DNA of 64,000 nucleotides, from assembly GCF_032062135.1 (NCBI RefSeq), contig NC_092859.1, positions 73,235,164 through 73,299,163 on the forward strand, read 5' to 3'. Source of the stretch: Pyxicephalus adspersus. Lineage: Eukaryota > Chordata > Amphibia > Anura > Pyxicephalidae. Made by a program: the position numbers and the translations under genes. Below the pieces are notes generated by a model, which did no database searches, was not told where the DNA came from, and saw nothing but the letters and a program-made list of their open reading frames with translations. Positions within the stretch are counted from its first letter, which is position 1. Every line of letters begins with the position of its first letter. Shown here piece by piece: positions 34,053-64,000 of this stretch.

Positions 34053-34345
34053 GCATGGTTGCTAAGTGGTTAACACTCTGCCCTTTGCAGCACTAGGTCC
34101 CAGGACTGAATCCCAACTAGGACACTATATGCATGGAGTTCTCCCCGTGATTGTATGGGTTTCTTCCAGGTACTCGTTTCTTCCCACATTCCAAACACAT
34201 GCAGTTAGGTTAATTGGCTTCCCCCAAAATTGCCCTTAGACTATTAAAAAAGACATATGACTGAGGTAGGGACATTAGATTGTGGGCCCCTTTGAGGGAC
34301 AGTTAGTGACATGACTATGGACTTTGTACAGTATTTATATAGCGA
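34053..34345 (+). mobile_element. tRNA-derived SINE, near full length
   Basis: The head GGTTGCTAAGTGGTTAACAC (A-box-like) and GGACTGAATCCC (B-box-like) derive from a tRNA promoter. The body follows (CACTATATGCATGGAGTTCT, CAAACACATGCAGTTAGGTT), then the tail GACATTAGATTGTGGGCCCC ... GACTTTGTACAGTATTTATA. Tail fragments recur at 25090, 39505 and 52345 (reverse). Confidence 0.75.
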
Positions 34346-35019
34346 GTGGAGCCTCATCCAGCTCTCAGGTAGGCTTAGCCTGATGAAGATATGATGCACC
34401 TAACTTTCTGAAATCAGAATGAGGGACACACAACATGTATGCAGTTATACAGACTATAAACTGTACATGCAAAATTAAATATAATTCAAAAAGTATTTGT
34501 TTGAAAGTTTGTATTTCACTACTTTTCCTCCATGTGGGTTTTTAAATTATATATTTGAAGGTTACATGAAAACTTTCATGCGCTATAAGACTTTTCTCCT
34601 TTTTTTTAAATAGACAAAATGACAATTAGGAATAAATAAGACAGATAGATAAGGTTCTAAAATAGGGACAGATGGGAGCTTTTCCATTACCATCTGAATT
34701 TTTATGGGGCCCTGAGCAGGTAATTTCCCATCCTCTGGAGTGACGGTCCTTCTACTGGATTGGAACTAGTCATGACCCTTGAACACGTGATCACGTGGGA
34801 AAGCATTGATAAGTCTGGTACATTGGTATGAGGTAAGAAACATGCGCCTGTACAGGCAACCTTTTAATACCCTGTATTTAAAAAAAAAGAGCTCTGTTAC
34901 AATGCACAAAACAAAAATAGAAGAAAACTTGTAGAACTACGGAAGTGGTGGTCAGCCTATAGATTTGGCCCATGACATGGGTCAGACAATAGCTTTATTA
35001 TTTACATTTGATTTACACT
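34346..35019. other. No gene recognised
   Basis: Contains the 19-base word CCTTCTACTGGATTGGAAC (34748-34766) shared with 15647 and, inverted, 24868. Otherwise unassigned. Confidence 0.4.
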
Positions 35020-35340
35020 CTACGATTTACATACCTTGGCAGAATTTGTAAGATGGCTTTTCTTTAAAGAAAACAGGTAATACACATTTGGTTTACTAAT
35101 ATTGGGATCCAAATAAAATTTAGAGCAATATAACAAATTGGATGATCTCTGTTCCAAAGCAAGTGTTTCCCTGCTTATGCATATTTTTAGCATCAATGAT
35201 GGCATGCAGTATTTTGTGATAGCTGTGGATAAGGATGTTGGCTTTTCCAGTGGTAAATCTGCCCCTTGTTCTTGAACTGCACTTTTCAGACCTCCCCAAA
35301 GTGTATCATTGATATTGAGGTCTGGATACTGTGATGTCAC
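35020..35340 (-). pseudogene. Tc1-like transposase C-terminal remnant
   Basis: A 106-codon minus-strand ORF begins with SQYPDLNINDTLWGGLKSAV, close to the SPDLNPIENLWGxLK motif around the third catalytic residue of Tc1/mariner transposases. The rest is poorly conserved, and no catalytic N-terminal part is present. Confidence 0.45.
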
Positions 35341-36449
35341 TTCAGGGCTTTTACTTTTTCTGCTGTAATCCCTGAGGGTTCGATTTGGTCTTGTGTTTTA
35401 AATTATTGTCAGGTTACATCTACCTTATCTATTAGGAACAATTGCAAAACATTGTGGCAGCCTCAGACCAGCCATGAAAGAGTGGGCGGGTGGTGGCATT
35501 ATGACATCACTCTGGGGGAAGTTTCTTATCCTTTGGCAGGGGTGTAGTGGGGAGGGCACGTTCTGGATAGTACCATGCCCCCTCTTGTTTTTTTACGGCT
35601 ACACCCCTGGTTATGAGACTGCCATCATGGGTAAACTACAACAACAGCATATTCAATATAAACACAATGCCCACATGCTTTATCACCTCAATCAAAGTTA
35701 AGATTCCAAACTTGCATGATAAATCCTATTTTTATAAAAACATTTGAAGTGTTCACTGCCATATATTCAGGGAATGGTAAATATCATAATGGAGCCAGAC
35801 GAACTTTACAGGTGTCTGCAGACGACCCTGCACTTTTCTCTATATTGAAGATAAATCAAGCGGATTAATTCCTCCAGCATCTTCAAATATTGATTATGTG
35901 CTTTTTAGGTCTGTTCCAGTCTGAAAATAAGTGTAATAAATATATTTATAATAATCTTTTTGCCTAATAATCTAATAATTCAAATTTCATTGTTCATTTT
36001 AACTCCATTCATGTGCCAAGATCTCCTCCTGAACACATGAATGTTCAGACTGAACAATTGTTGTCTTTAATTGTAATATTGTATATTACACAGAGCTGTA
36101 CATTAAACAGAGGTAGCAAATGGCAGACAGATACAATGACACAGGAAGACACTGCCCAGAAGAGCTTACAATCTAAGAGGTGAAGGGGAAGTAGCACACA
36201 ATGGAAGGGGTAAACAAAGTGTTTATGGCTGTGACAGATATTTTTAAAACTCTGAATATTTTTATATCCTTATCCTGATTTGTACAATTTAACAACAGCT
36301 TTTCCTAAAACGTCATTGACATTTGTTTCCCCCATGGATGGATATCCAGCTAAGTCAGCTCTGAGTGATTATAAATTGGCTAACTATACAGACATTGATT
36401 ACAACCCAAGAAGTTACACGTCTGGACACTTAGAGAAAACCAGTCACCA
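35341..36449. other. No gene recognised
   Basis: 36060-36180 (AGAGCTGTACATTAAACAGA ... AGAGCTTACAATCTAAGAGG) resembles a dispersed repeat tail. No coding region supported. Confidence 0.4.
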
Positions 36450-36860
36450 AGTTTTATATATCATATAAAAGGGTGGGTTTCTATTTTTTAATACTTTTTT
36501 TTAATTTAAAGTTGAAAGCCGCAGCCTCCTAGGACATTTAGGTCACGTATTTCAGGAGATCTGTGCATAAGGGGCTTTCATGAAATGTTAAATAAATAAG
36601 GGTGTCAATCTCACACATGTGCAGTGAGCATGGTACTTTTTTTTTATATGAACAGGAAGGTGTATCACCATATCTGTACAGTGCAAGACTGGGTAATGTA
36701 AGGAGAAGAAGAGGAAGAAGATGACTCTGCCCAGCGTCCAGTCCAGGCTGGAAAGAAGAAATTTGGAATGATGAGGGACCTACTGGGCTGGGTTTGTTAA
36801 GGGATCCATGACTTTTTTTTTTTTTTTTTTACTTAAGTTCCACTTTACCAGTGACAGGAT
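36450..36860. mobile_element. Dispersed DNA-element copy (CCTCC/GGAGG core family)
   Basis: ATAAAAGGGTGGG hairpin-side sequence, core GCAGCCTCCTAGGACATTTA, purine-rich GGAGAAGAAGAGGAAGAAGA and a terminal CTTAAGTTCCACTTTA shared with 28208-28700. Confidence 0.5.
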
Positions 36861-37140
36861 GAGAAGGCTCTGAACTGCTCAGCGGAGGAGGAGTCAAACA
36901 AGGTGGGGGAGGAGTCTAGCAAGGCAGGGGAGGGCCTGACAGGAGGAGGGGTCTGGGACAGATAGATGGTTGCCCGGCAATGGAGGAGCCTGAGGCGGGT
37001 AACATGCTAGGAAGCGGAAAGTCTGGCGGGGTGAGAAGGCTCCGGGGAGAATTGCTGTGTTTAGAAGTGTGACAGGAGAGACAGAGGAGTCTGACAGGGA
37101 CGGGCCCAGGGCATGTTTGGCTGGCGGGGAAACAGGTAGG
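36861..37140. repeat. Degenerate purine-rich tandem repeat
   Basis: Irregular repeats of a GGAGGGGTCTGACAGG-like word just upstream of the SIMC1 promoter. The long minus-strand ORFs here (up to 146 codons) follow from the base skew and look non-coding. Confidence 0.4.
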
Positions 37141-37269
37141 TCGGACTTGGTAATACAGTAGGTGGTGCAGTGGAGGGGGCGGAATGCCGGTGCTACCTGT
37201 GCACCATCCCCTGGCACTGACCAGTGCTGACAAGCGGGTTTTATTATGAATGAGTAGTTCGTAGTAAAT

Positions 37270-37345
37270 GGGCGTGGTCTAGCGAACAGAGCGCTCCTCC
37301 AATCAGCTCGGGGCGTGGCTGTGGCGCGCCCCATATAAAAAGTGC
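37270..37345 (+). promoter_or_regulatory. SIMC1 core promoter: GC boxes, CCAAT, TATA
   Basis: GGGCGTGGTC (37270-37279), CCAAT (37299-37303), GGGGCGTGGC (37310-37319) and TATAAAA (37334-37340) precede a GC-rich leader. Transcription is expected to start about 25-30 bases after the TATA, near 37365. Confidence 0.6.
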
Positions 37346-37398
37346 GCGATGAGGAGCGGCGGACTTGTAAGCATTGCGGTGTACGGGAGGCGCTCGGT

Positions 37399-37425
37399 AT
37401 GATGGCGACGCCTCTAAGTAGTTAG
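37399..37425 (+). CDS. Upstream ORF in the SIMC1 leader (8 codons)
   Basis: ATGATGGCGACGCCT... encodes MMATPLSS and stops at 37425, 32 bases before the SIMC1 start. Its second ATG has a strong context (A at -3, G at +4), so it could lower initiation at the main ATG. It lies within the predicted 5' UTR. Confidence 0.45.
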   Translation: MMATPLSS

Positions 37426-37457
37426 TGGAGCGCCGTGTAGTTACCGTCCTGTATAAT

Positions 37458-56841
<19,384 letters not shown>

Positions 56842-57034
56842 ATTTCATTCACAATCTGAAGCTAGAAGGTTTGGTTTCTTCTTGCTGTCTGACCGGACTA
56901 TTGTATAGGTACAATTTTAGATGCTTTGTGCTTGGCTAGATACTGCACAAATTCTTAGCACTTTATCCATGTAAATAACTGTTTTGTCCCTTTACAGAAT
57001 GTGTGTTAGCTTGGTAAACCCCTTTTTTTTTTTT

Positions 57035-57040
57035 ATTAAA
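57035..57040 (+). terminator. Proximal poly(A) signal of SIMC1 (ATTAAA)
   Basis: ATTAAA about 190 bases after the stop codon, preceded by a T run. A variant signal that could give a short 3' UTR. Confidence 0.35.
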
Positions 57041-57575
57041 CTACATGAATGAGTTTTAAATACATGATGCAAAAACAACCAAATTGCTGACCTCCTGAAG
57101 AAGCTGCAGAATAGACTTTTGGACTGTTTAAACACGCTGACCCTTGGTTCCTGAACCAAAATATTAGCTATTGTTTAGATACCAGGTGTTTTATATTCTA
57201 ATTTTATAGAATATTTATGTGCCATTTATTTTTGATAAGTTGTATTTTAATGTTTTTAATTTTGTATTTTTTTTTAAATTCTGTATCTGTAATGAATTGG
57301 TGTGTTATAATCTCATACCCAGATATTTTTCTTTTAATGTAAAACTGGCTATGCACTGCAATATTTCTGTTGAATCAGTTATGTTTTCATTTTGAGTTGA
57401 ATGTCAATCAATAATTGATTGGGTGACACATGTTGGTTTTTTGTGTTTATCATATTTGACTGAACCCACCTTCGGTGACACAACTGATAGGATGAAAACT
57501 GTTGTAATGCAGATCACATATAAAACAAGAAAATAGTATGGTACATTTATTCCTTAAAATTCATCCCAACAATTA

Positions 57576-57581
57576 AATAAA
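57576..57581 (+). terminator. Distal poly(A) signal of SIMC1 (AATAAA)
   Basis: Canonical AATAAA about 735 bases after the stop. The intervening sequence is AU-rich, as in many 3' UTRs. Confidence 0.5.
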
Positions 57582-57599
57582 ATTAGTCATAATAGTCAT

Positions 57600-58019
57600 T
57601 GATAACATTAGGGAAAACAATTCTAGTGTATACCTAACGATTGCCTCAGCATCATTTTATTCTGAGGAAGTTGCTCACAATATTTTATAAAACAAAACTG
57701 CTGTAGGATTGCACAGCTGTAAAGGTAGAAATGTGTTTGGTGAATAAGGTTCTGAAATGTAGACATTCTAGTTCTAAGCTTTAGTTCTCAAACTGCTACT
57801 AAAACAAATATAGCTATCACTTTGCAGACAAATCTGGTCTATTCTGTTTGAGGCAGTGGTTATCCTTTATGAAAACAACCGACAATGACAACAGAAACGT
57901 AAAATGAGATTTAAGCAGCTAAATTCAATTCAGAACGTCACTGTTCTTGTAAAAGATCTTTCCCCTTATGCTTGAAATAAGCTTTAAATGACTAACTGGG
58001 TGAGGTTACTGTAGGTAAA
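57600..58019. other. Intergenic, nothing recognised
   Basis: AT-rich sequence after the SIMC1 poly(A) signal. Confidence 0.4.
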
Positions 58020-58460
58020 GTGGACCTTTTGGTACTAAAAAAATATATACACTAATTTTTTTTTTTTTTTTTGAATAACACTTACTGTTCACATGTGAAG
58101 TTGGAGATCCCTCTGCAAACTGAGTCCAGTAGGTCCTGTGCTGTAATCGACTGAACACCGGGTGCCAGATTGGGTGATGCATCTTCCTCTAAATTTAAAA
58201 AAGAAAAAGTGCCACTCTGACATTCTACATCCAAGAAAAGCCCTGAAATTGGGCATGCAAAGGAGCAGACTATAGCCTCCTAGTATATTAGATGTATGTA
58301 ACCTAGGAGGCTGTGGTTTTCCTTGTGGCAATATAGACTGAAGGATAGGGGTCTTCCCGAAAAAAAAAAAAGGAAAACTATTAAAAAATGTTCCTATTGT
58401 TTAGAGCGGTTAGCTACCCTTATATAAGGTAAAAATTGGGTAACAAGTCCACTTTAAAGG
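58020..58460. mobile_element. Dispersed DNA-element copy with clear core inverted repeat
   Basis: The core TATAGCCTCCTAGTATATTA / TAACCTAGGAGGCTGTG is an inverted pair around 58272-58318. The end sequence TTATATAAGGTAAAAATT (near 58420) matches the 28208 copy. Confidence 0.5.
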
Positions 58461-58499
58461 AGATGTGTATGTAAAAAAAAATGTTATTTTTAATGCATG

Positions 58500-59726
58500 T
58501 GGCATGACACACCAGGGAATTATCTCCTTGCGTTCTAGTGCACCTTAGCCTGATGGGGAAAAATTGCTCTTGCATTCTTTCTGCTAGAAAATGCACCACT
58601 TCGTCTTTTACATCTCTCTACTGGAATTTTGGATCTGTCTTCCTTTTCCACATGCTCAGATTTGAAGGGTTCCTTCTACCAACTGCTGTTATTAGATCTC
58701 CCCACCGGTGCTCTATAGGATTCAGCTCTGGACTCATTGCTGGCTACTTCAGAACTCTCCGGTGCTTTGGGTCATTGACCTGCTGTGAGCTGCAGCGAGC
58801 CTTCTTCATGTTTGACAGTAGGGACCGTGTTCTTTTGTTTAAAGGCTCCATTTTGTTTTCTGTAAACAGTCGAATGATGAACATTATCGAAATGCTGTGT
58901 TTTTGTCTCATCTGGCCAGAGGACATTCTCCCAGAAGGATTGTGGGTTCTACAGGCGAGTTTTAGCAAACTCCAATCTGGCTTGTTTAAGTTTCTGTGTC
59001 AGCAGTGGGGTCCTCCAGGGTCTCCTGCCATAGCGTCCCTTTTCATTCAGATGGTGACTGACAGTACGAGCTGACCCTATTGTACCCTGTACCTGATTTG
59101 AGGTTCTTTATCCACCATTCGAACAATTCTTCCTCGTAACATATCATCAATCTTTCTCTTTCATCCACATCCAGAGAAATTAGCTACAGTGCCATGGGCT
59201 GTAAAATCTTTACAATATTGTGCACAGTGGACACAGAAACATTAGGATTTCTGGAGATGGATTTGTAGACTTGGGATTGTCCATGCTTTTCTATATTTGG
59301 GTTCTCAAATCCTCAGAGAATTATTTGCTCTTCTTTCTTTTCTCCATGCTCAGTGTGTTACACACAAACAACTAAAAACAAGTTTGCCAACATTTCTCTA
59401 TTTTAATTGGTTAAGGGAGGAAATTTCTGTAATGCCAGCACCGGTTAATTGCTACAGATAAGTTGAATTACAAATTCAAGGCGCTTCACATGAATGAAAT
59501 AAAATTATTTAGTACAATTCTGATAAGGTGCCATTAATTTAGTCCAGGACATTTCTGACGTTTTGTGTGGAATGTCTTGTTATCTCTTTTTTGTGTTCTT
59601 CCAGTGCCAACAAAAGAATTAAACATGACAATACCAAGCATTTGTAATTGCAACAATTTCCTGGTAGAAGTAGTGCATTTTCTGACATAAACCAAATTTT
59701 TTTGGTCATGATTGTAAAGAAATATG
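58500..59726 (-). mobile_element. Tc1-like transposon, minus strand, inactive
   Basis: The minus strand reads transposase fragments: a helix-turn-helix side piece (near 59140-59090), AGDPGGPHC (near 59030), NDPKHRRVLK (near 58745) and PELNPIEHRWGDLITAVGRR (near 58710-58650). The last two resemble the NDPKH and SPDLNPIEHLWGxLK catalytic motifs of Tc1. One end near 59700 has the family-like TTTGGTCATGATTGTA. The other terminus was not found, and frames are broken. Confidence 0.7.
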
Positions 59727-60235
59727 AAAAGGAATATGCATAAAGGTATGTTTATATGAGTGACTATTTAGATTAGTAACCACCTCTACACTGCTTTAGA
59801 GGGTGGTCAAACATGGAGATATAGACAGACCATTGTTAGTGATGAAACACGTTTGGTTGGGAAAAATTCTTCAGCATAGGGTATACAAACAAAACCATTA
59901 TAGGACTTTTTAGCCAAAATATAATAAATACTTATTTTATTACCCAGGAGTTCAACAAAAGGTCAGATCAAGGTCAGGGCTAATAGTGAGCAAAATGTAA
60001 ATCAGAGTATTGGGCAATGATGTTTGGTGCAATAAAATGTGTATTTGTACATTCATGTGTCTTGTACTGTATTTTACTGTAAAACCATTTTAAAATTTCC
60101 CGCCCAGCCACACCCTCAGAATCCATCACGCCAATCGCATCACCCGGAAGATGTCACATCTTGTTTCATCTCGACATGTCTGAGCCACTCCACTATTCTA
60201 CACAGGTGTATTGCAGTATAGTATAGAGAAGGGTC
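59727..60235. other. No gene recognised
   Basis: AT-rich, then a short GC-richer stretch (60100-60200); nothing identifiable. Confidence 0.4.
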
Positions 60236-62330
60236 TGGCATCCCTACTCCCTGGTGCTTAAATATTAAAACAGTGAGGGAATCTTGATCGGTAACGCTTG
60301 CAGTAGATAAAGCAATTTTGGCAGGAGTGTAATTTTAATGGCATTACACCTACCAAACCAAGACAGCACCTTTAAATGCCATTGCAAGAGCTCCTGTTTA
60401 AAAATATTTAGTAATAGGAAAAAGGTAAGAGCATAAAGTCTATATAAGTCCTTGCAAATTCTCATCCTAAGTAAAGAATTGATTCCGAAGCCCATCAGAA
60501 TGAGAAGGACTCCCTAAGAGTTCGACATATGTCCTGGGGAATGGAGACATTAAAGGCTTCTGATTTTTGGTAGTTGTTTTTAAAGTGTGACATGGTACCA
60601 AAAAATCGTAACTCCTTCATAAGATTAGGCAAAGAGGTAATCGGCGATATGACGTAAAACAAGAGATTGTCCGCAAAAGCAAGTGCCTTGTAAGTAGACC
60701 CAGCAATATGAATGCCATGTATATTCGGGTTTTGTCTAAAAATACGGTGGAGAGGTTCCAATGTGAGCACAGATATCAGGGACACCCTTGTCTTGTGCCG
60801 TTAGAGATCAGGAATGAGTCTGACAAAATTCTTTACTCTGGCCAACGGGATTGAATATAGCGCTAGTATATGTGATAACATCACATCCCCCGGGCCAATA
60901 TGTCTCAGGGTCTGTTCTATAAAACACCAGTTCACCCTGTCAAATGCCTTTTCTGCATCAGTTGATAGGAGCATGAGTTGGCATTTATTGGTCTGGGCCC
61001 AATAAATGATGTTCCCCTCTCGGTTGGGTCTGTGTGTATTAAATCAGTAGGCAGGAGTTGGGTCAGCCTCCAAGCTAAGATTTTAGCGTATAGTTTTACA
61101 TCTATTTTTAGTAAAGAAATGGGCCTTAAATATCTTTAAATACCCCGCATTGTGGGGATGTATTATTCAATTTTGGGTATGTGCATTCTGGCTCTCTGTT
61201 TACGCAGAGCATTAGCCAGATTCCAGCTGCATTTATTGCCAAACTCAAAAAATGATTTACGGCACTTGTTCAAGATAGCCTTGGATCTATCGCAGCATAA
61301 AGTTCGCAATTGTTCTCTAGCTTGTAACTGCAATAGGGTTTCTCCTGATGCATCACGCTTTTGAACCGACTCAAGATCATGAATCATCTGGAGTAGTTTC
61401 ATTAATTGCCCATCTCTTTCATATTTGAGACGGGCACTATGTTTATTAAGGACTCCTCTGATAAATGGTTTATGTGCTACCGTGATTGTGTGAGAGTTGG
61501 GAGTGGTTCTCCAAGAAATACAGTGTCAGTTGCGAAGGTAAATCTCCATGCACTATAGGGTCAGCCAATAAACTCTCGTTGAGACGCCAAAATCTATCTC
61601 CACCTGGGGAGTCTAATAAATTCAGATCTAATTCAATGGGCGCATGGTGCGACAATGTAATTTTGTGTATTCGGGAGTTCTCGTAATGAGATAAGTCAGT
61701 ATGGCGAACCAGCAACATGTCAATTCGGGAGTAAACCCGGTGGACCGTAGAATATTACGTGAAATCATGAGTGGACGGATGATGTATGCACCAGATATCG
61801 CATAGTTGGTATTCATGGAGTAGTCTACGGAGCTGTTTCGTCAGGGGGGAATTGCTCCTACTACTGGATGTGCCTGAGGGTTTATCCAGGGAGACATTAA
61901 AACCCTCCCCCTCTCCAAAATCAGCACTTCCTCCGAGAACTCAGATAATTTACTAAGTGCTCTTTGAATAAAGGGCAGCTGATTCGTATTAGGGGCATAT
62001 AGCGTGGCGAATGTTACAGGCCTGGAGATTTTAGAGCCCTTGACAAAAAGAAGTCTGCCTTCAAATTCACAGCACTGATCCGTGTACTGACATGGGATCC
62101 TTTTTGATATTAAAAGACTTACTCCTCTGGTGTGGAACTATGAAAGGCCCATTGAAAATTGCGATCAGTTAGCTTAGGAATTTTATCGGAACGGAAGTGA
62201 GTTTCCTGAAGAAATATGGCGCTCGCTTTCAACCTGTGTAAATCTCTTAGTATAGCAGATCTTTTTTTCAGGGATATTAGGCTGTGATATCACCGTGATG
62301 ACAGGCATTTCTCACTATATAACAAGACTG
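60236..62330 (-). pseudogene. L1 copy C ORF2 remnant
   Basis: Endonuclease end near 61816-61470 (SHHAPIELDLNLL ... WRLNESLL), linker 61402-61163, then RT palm pieces including ALAFADNLLFYV (near 60690; the YADD-like box is FADN) and LSWFGRCNAIKITLLPKLLY (near 60340). The reading stops at 60236. Confidence 0.8.
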
Positions 62331-62351
62331 TAAAAACAGCAGCACTGAGTT

Positions 62352-62377
62352 GTGGGGGGGGGGGGGGGGGGGGGGGT
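62352..62377. repeat. Poly(G) run of about 26
   Basis: Uninterrupted G run inside L1 copy C between ORF1 and ORF2. It could form quadruplex-type structure and is a likely site of sequencing error. Confidence 0.9.
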
Positions 62378-62639
62378 CATGAAGTACTAAAAATGGACAA
62401 TAGGAAAGGGATACAGGGGGAGTGCAGGACTCCAAACTAAAGGGGTGGATCTACCACTTGTCCCCAACAAAAATGTAAGGACTATCCTACTTGGGGGTGT
62501 GAAACGCAGTAGCAGGGGGGTGGAGTCGAACCCCAGCCCACCCTTATGGAAACACAGTGAATAGAATGTCAAATGGCAGCAGGGAAGGGCAAAAGTTATT
62601 ATATAAAGAATAGGTTAAATAGCATACTCAGCCAGTGCC

Positions 62640-63867
62640 GGTGGAGCGACGGCTCAAGAAAGAGAGTGGGAGTTTCTGAAAAAACAGAATGCCACTTGGA
62701 GGTGTCCCCCAGTCGGGGACCTCCATCGCCTCTGTATTCAAAAAACGGAAAAGATCCGGTAGTTGGTCATGGGACCTTTGTGCACTAGTAGGTGAAACAG
62801 GTGACCCAATTCATGTGTTGCGTTACACTCCTTTATGCGATCCAAAAGAGGGCGAACCAATCTCCTCTTCTGTAAAAGGTAGATGTGGCCAGGTCAGGGA
62901 GTACAGTGATCTGGGCACCATAAAAATCCAAGGGACTGTGGAGCTAGGCTTTTCTAAAAATAGCTTCAATCACTGTATAAAAATGGACTGTGCAGACTAC
63001 ATAACAAGGCACGTCAGAATCCAAGGTCTGGTGTACCCGATCAATTTCAATCAGCGACGTAGGTGGTTTTTCAAGAAAAAGGTTAAATGTGGCCGTCACC
63101 ATAGCTTTAAGATCAGGACCTGTTGCGGCCTCAGGCAGTCCTTTACATTCACAGATTGTTACCCCTCTGGCGGTTTTCTTGGTCCTCAACCTGCAGCACC
63201 AAGCTTTTTGCAACTTTTTATGGGAGTCTTCCAAAGCTTGTAAGCGGGCAACCAAGACATTGGAATCAGACTCCAGGGTGGACACCCTGGGATCGAACGT
63301 AGTGGTGTGTTGGCAAACTTCCTCCTGTTCTCTCTGCATGGTGCCTTCCAACCTGGCTGCTAGGTTTTTAATATCCGCTTTAGTGGATAAGGTATGTAGG
63401 AGTAAGTTAATGTCAACGCATGCGGCAGAAGGTGCGACAGGGCCACTAGAAGGGGCAGCATGGCTGAGGTGAAATAAACTGGTAGTCTGGGTATCAATGT
63501 TAGGCAAGGTAGGAGGTAGTTAGCCCCCACTCTGGGAAGAAGAGCATGTATGTACTTCCACTTCTCTGGACTGCTGGTATGGCTGCTATGGGAGCACTGG
63601 GGAGATTGCACTGAGGGGGGGGGGGGGTCTTGCTCTGGAAGAGAATCCCCCATGTGGATGTTAGAGCTTGGGGAGGATCCTGCAACAATCGCTCACCTCC
63701 CTGTGTCAGAGTCCCCGCTGCGTCCTGCAGAAGAAGAACTGCTGTGCCGGCGCCATCTTGGACGGCTCATCCCTGAAAAAGCGGCGCTCATTTTTAGGAA
63801 AAAAGTTGTCAAGCCCGGCTGCCTGCTTAGCCTGGGCACGAGCTGGGGTTTTCTCCTTCCCAGTCAT
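62640..63867 (-). pseudogene. L1 copy C ORF1 remnant
   Basis: Starts MTGKEKTPARAQAKQAAG at 63867. Stops and frameshifts move the reading through 63653-63360 and 63507-62944. The last piece has a heptad-rich coiled coil (DIKNLAARLEGTMQREQEEV), then the RRM-like GLPEAATGPDLKAMV and DRVHQTLD segments. The sequence continues in a third frame to about 62640 (VPRSLYSLTWPHLPF). Confidence 0.78.
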
Positions 63868-63955
63868 GTTCGTTGGTGTGCACTCCAGTGCCTGTGACTC
63901 GCCAAGTCTGTGTCAAAAGCAGGGCCGAGGACAGATCTCCGAGCAAGCACGCCTC

Positions 63956-64000
63956 TTTAATATTTTTTTTCTTAAAACAAACCTGTTTATCTTGCCAGAA
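63956..64000. other. Right edge of the window, unassigned
   Basis: T/A-rich sequence past the presumed 5' end of L1 copy C. Confidence 0.4.

Larger units (their letters stand above)
60236..63955 (-). mobile_element. L1-type LINE, minus strand, 3' end missing (copy C)
   Basis: Read on the minus strand, the leader and ORF1 start near 63955-63867, followed by ORF2 from about 62330. The reverse-transcriptase region breaks off at about 60236 without a 3' UTR or poly(A). This is the reverse of the usual 5' truncation, so a later deletion or rearrangement is likely. All frames are broken. Confidence 0.82.

Noticed and set aside
34053..34140. tRNA gene
   Set aside because: A- and B-box-like words are present but the arms do not fold as a cloverleaf, and the body continues into a SINE.
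36894..37334. 146-codon minus-strand ORF upstream of SIMC1
   Set aside because: Lies in purine/pyrimidine-skewed degenerate repeats and the promoter; a second long ORF overlaps it in another frame and no domain is recognisable.
37425..37457. Earlier non-ATG start extending SIMC1 by 11 codons
   Set aside because: It begins at GTG; the ATG at 37458 has a strong context and matches the MEDxIVISD start of other vertebrates.
58538..59074. 178-codon plus-strand ORF
   Set aside because: It is the antisense of the Tc1-like transposase remnant on the minus strand.
62689..63243. 184-codon plus-strand ORF
   Set aside because: Antisense of L1 copy C ORF1.

Overview
This window looks like vertebrate nuclear DNA, most probably from an anuran amphibian (inference). 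It has spliced genes with GT-AG introns, vertebrate-only or vertebrate-typical proteins (SIMC1, a NUP107 segment), and a dense mix of decayed L1-type LINEs, mariner/Tc1, piggyBac-like and hAT-like elements, solo LTRs and a tRNA-derived SINE. There are no bacterial-style operons. Three runs of N (18748-19712, 21375-21826, 38892-38933) are assembly gaps.

Layout. 1-4660: a decayed L1 on the minus strand, with a solo LTR inserted at 200-550. 4676-5815: a dispersed repeat split by about 0.9 kb of other sequence. 5790-15420: about 9.6 kb of a diverged 59-bp tandem repeat whose blocks repeatedly switch strand; this is the most unusual structure here. 16344-17124 (minus): a compact two-exon gene for an unrecognised RING-H2 protein of 203 residues. 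A 21-bp tandem repeat and a CCAAT-rich repeat array, also of mixed orientation, lie upstream of it. 18600-26300: piggyBac-like MITEs and other repeats. 26312-27926 (minus): three intact consecutive exons of NUP107 with no other NUP107 exon in sight. 28200-37200: repeats, including a 1.1-kb fold-back element, a second solo LTR and a SINE.

37290-57600 (plus): the complete SIMC1 gene. It has a TATA/CCAAT promoter, a short upstream ORF and ten coding exons (601 residues in total), ending with poly(A) signals. Intron 7 has been enlarged by a sense-strand full-length L1 (43488-49110, with target-site duplication) and a mariner (49289-50536, with TA duplication). Intron 9 carries a complete piggyBac-like MITE. 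58020-59726: a repeat and a dead Tc1-like element. 60236-63955: a third L1, minus strand, that keeps its 5' end but lacks its 3' end.

The genes do not form an evident pathway. SIMC1 recruits SMC5/6 through SLF2 and SUMO binding; the RING protein is a candidate E3 ligase of unknown target; the NUP107 exons look like a duplicated fragment. Family assignments come from recognising translated sequence by eye; no database search was run.
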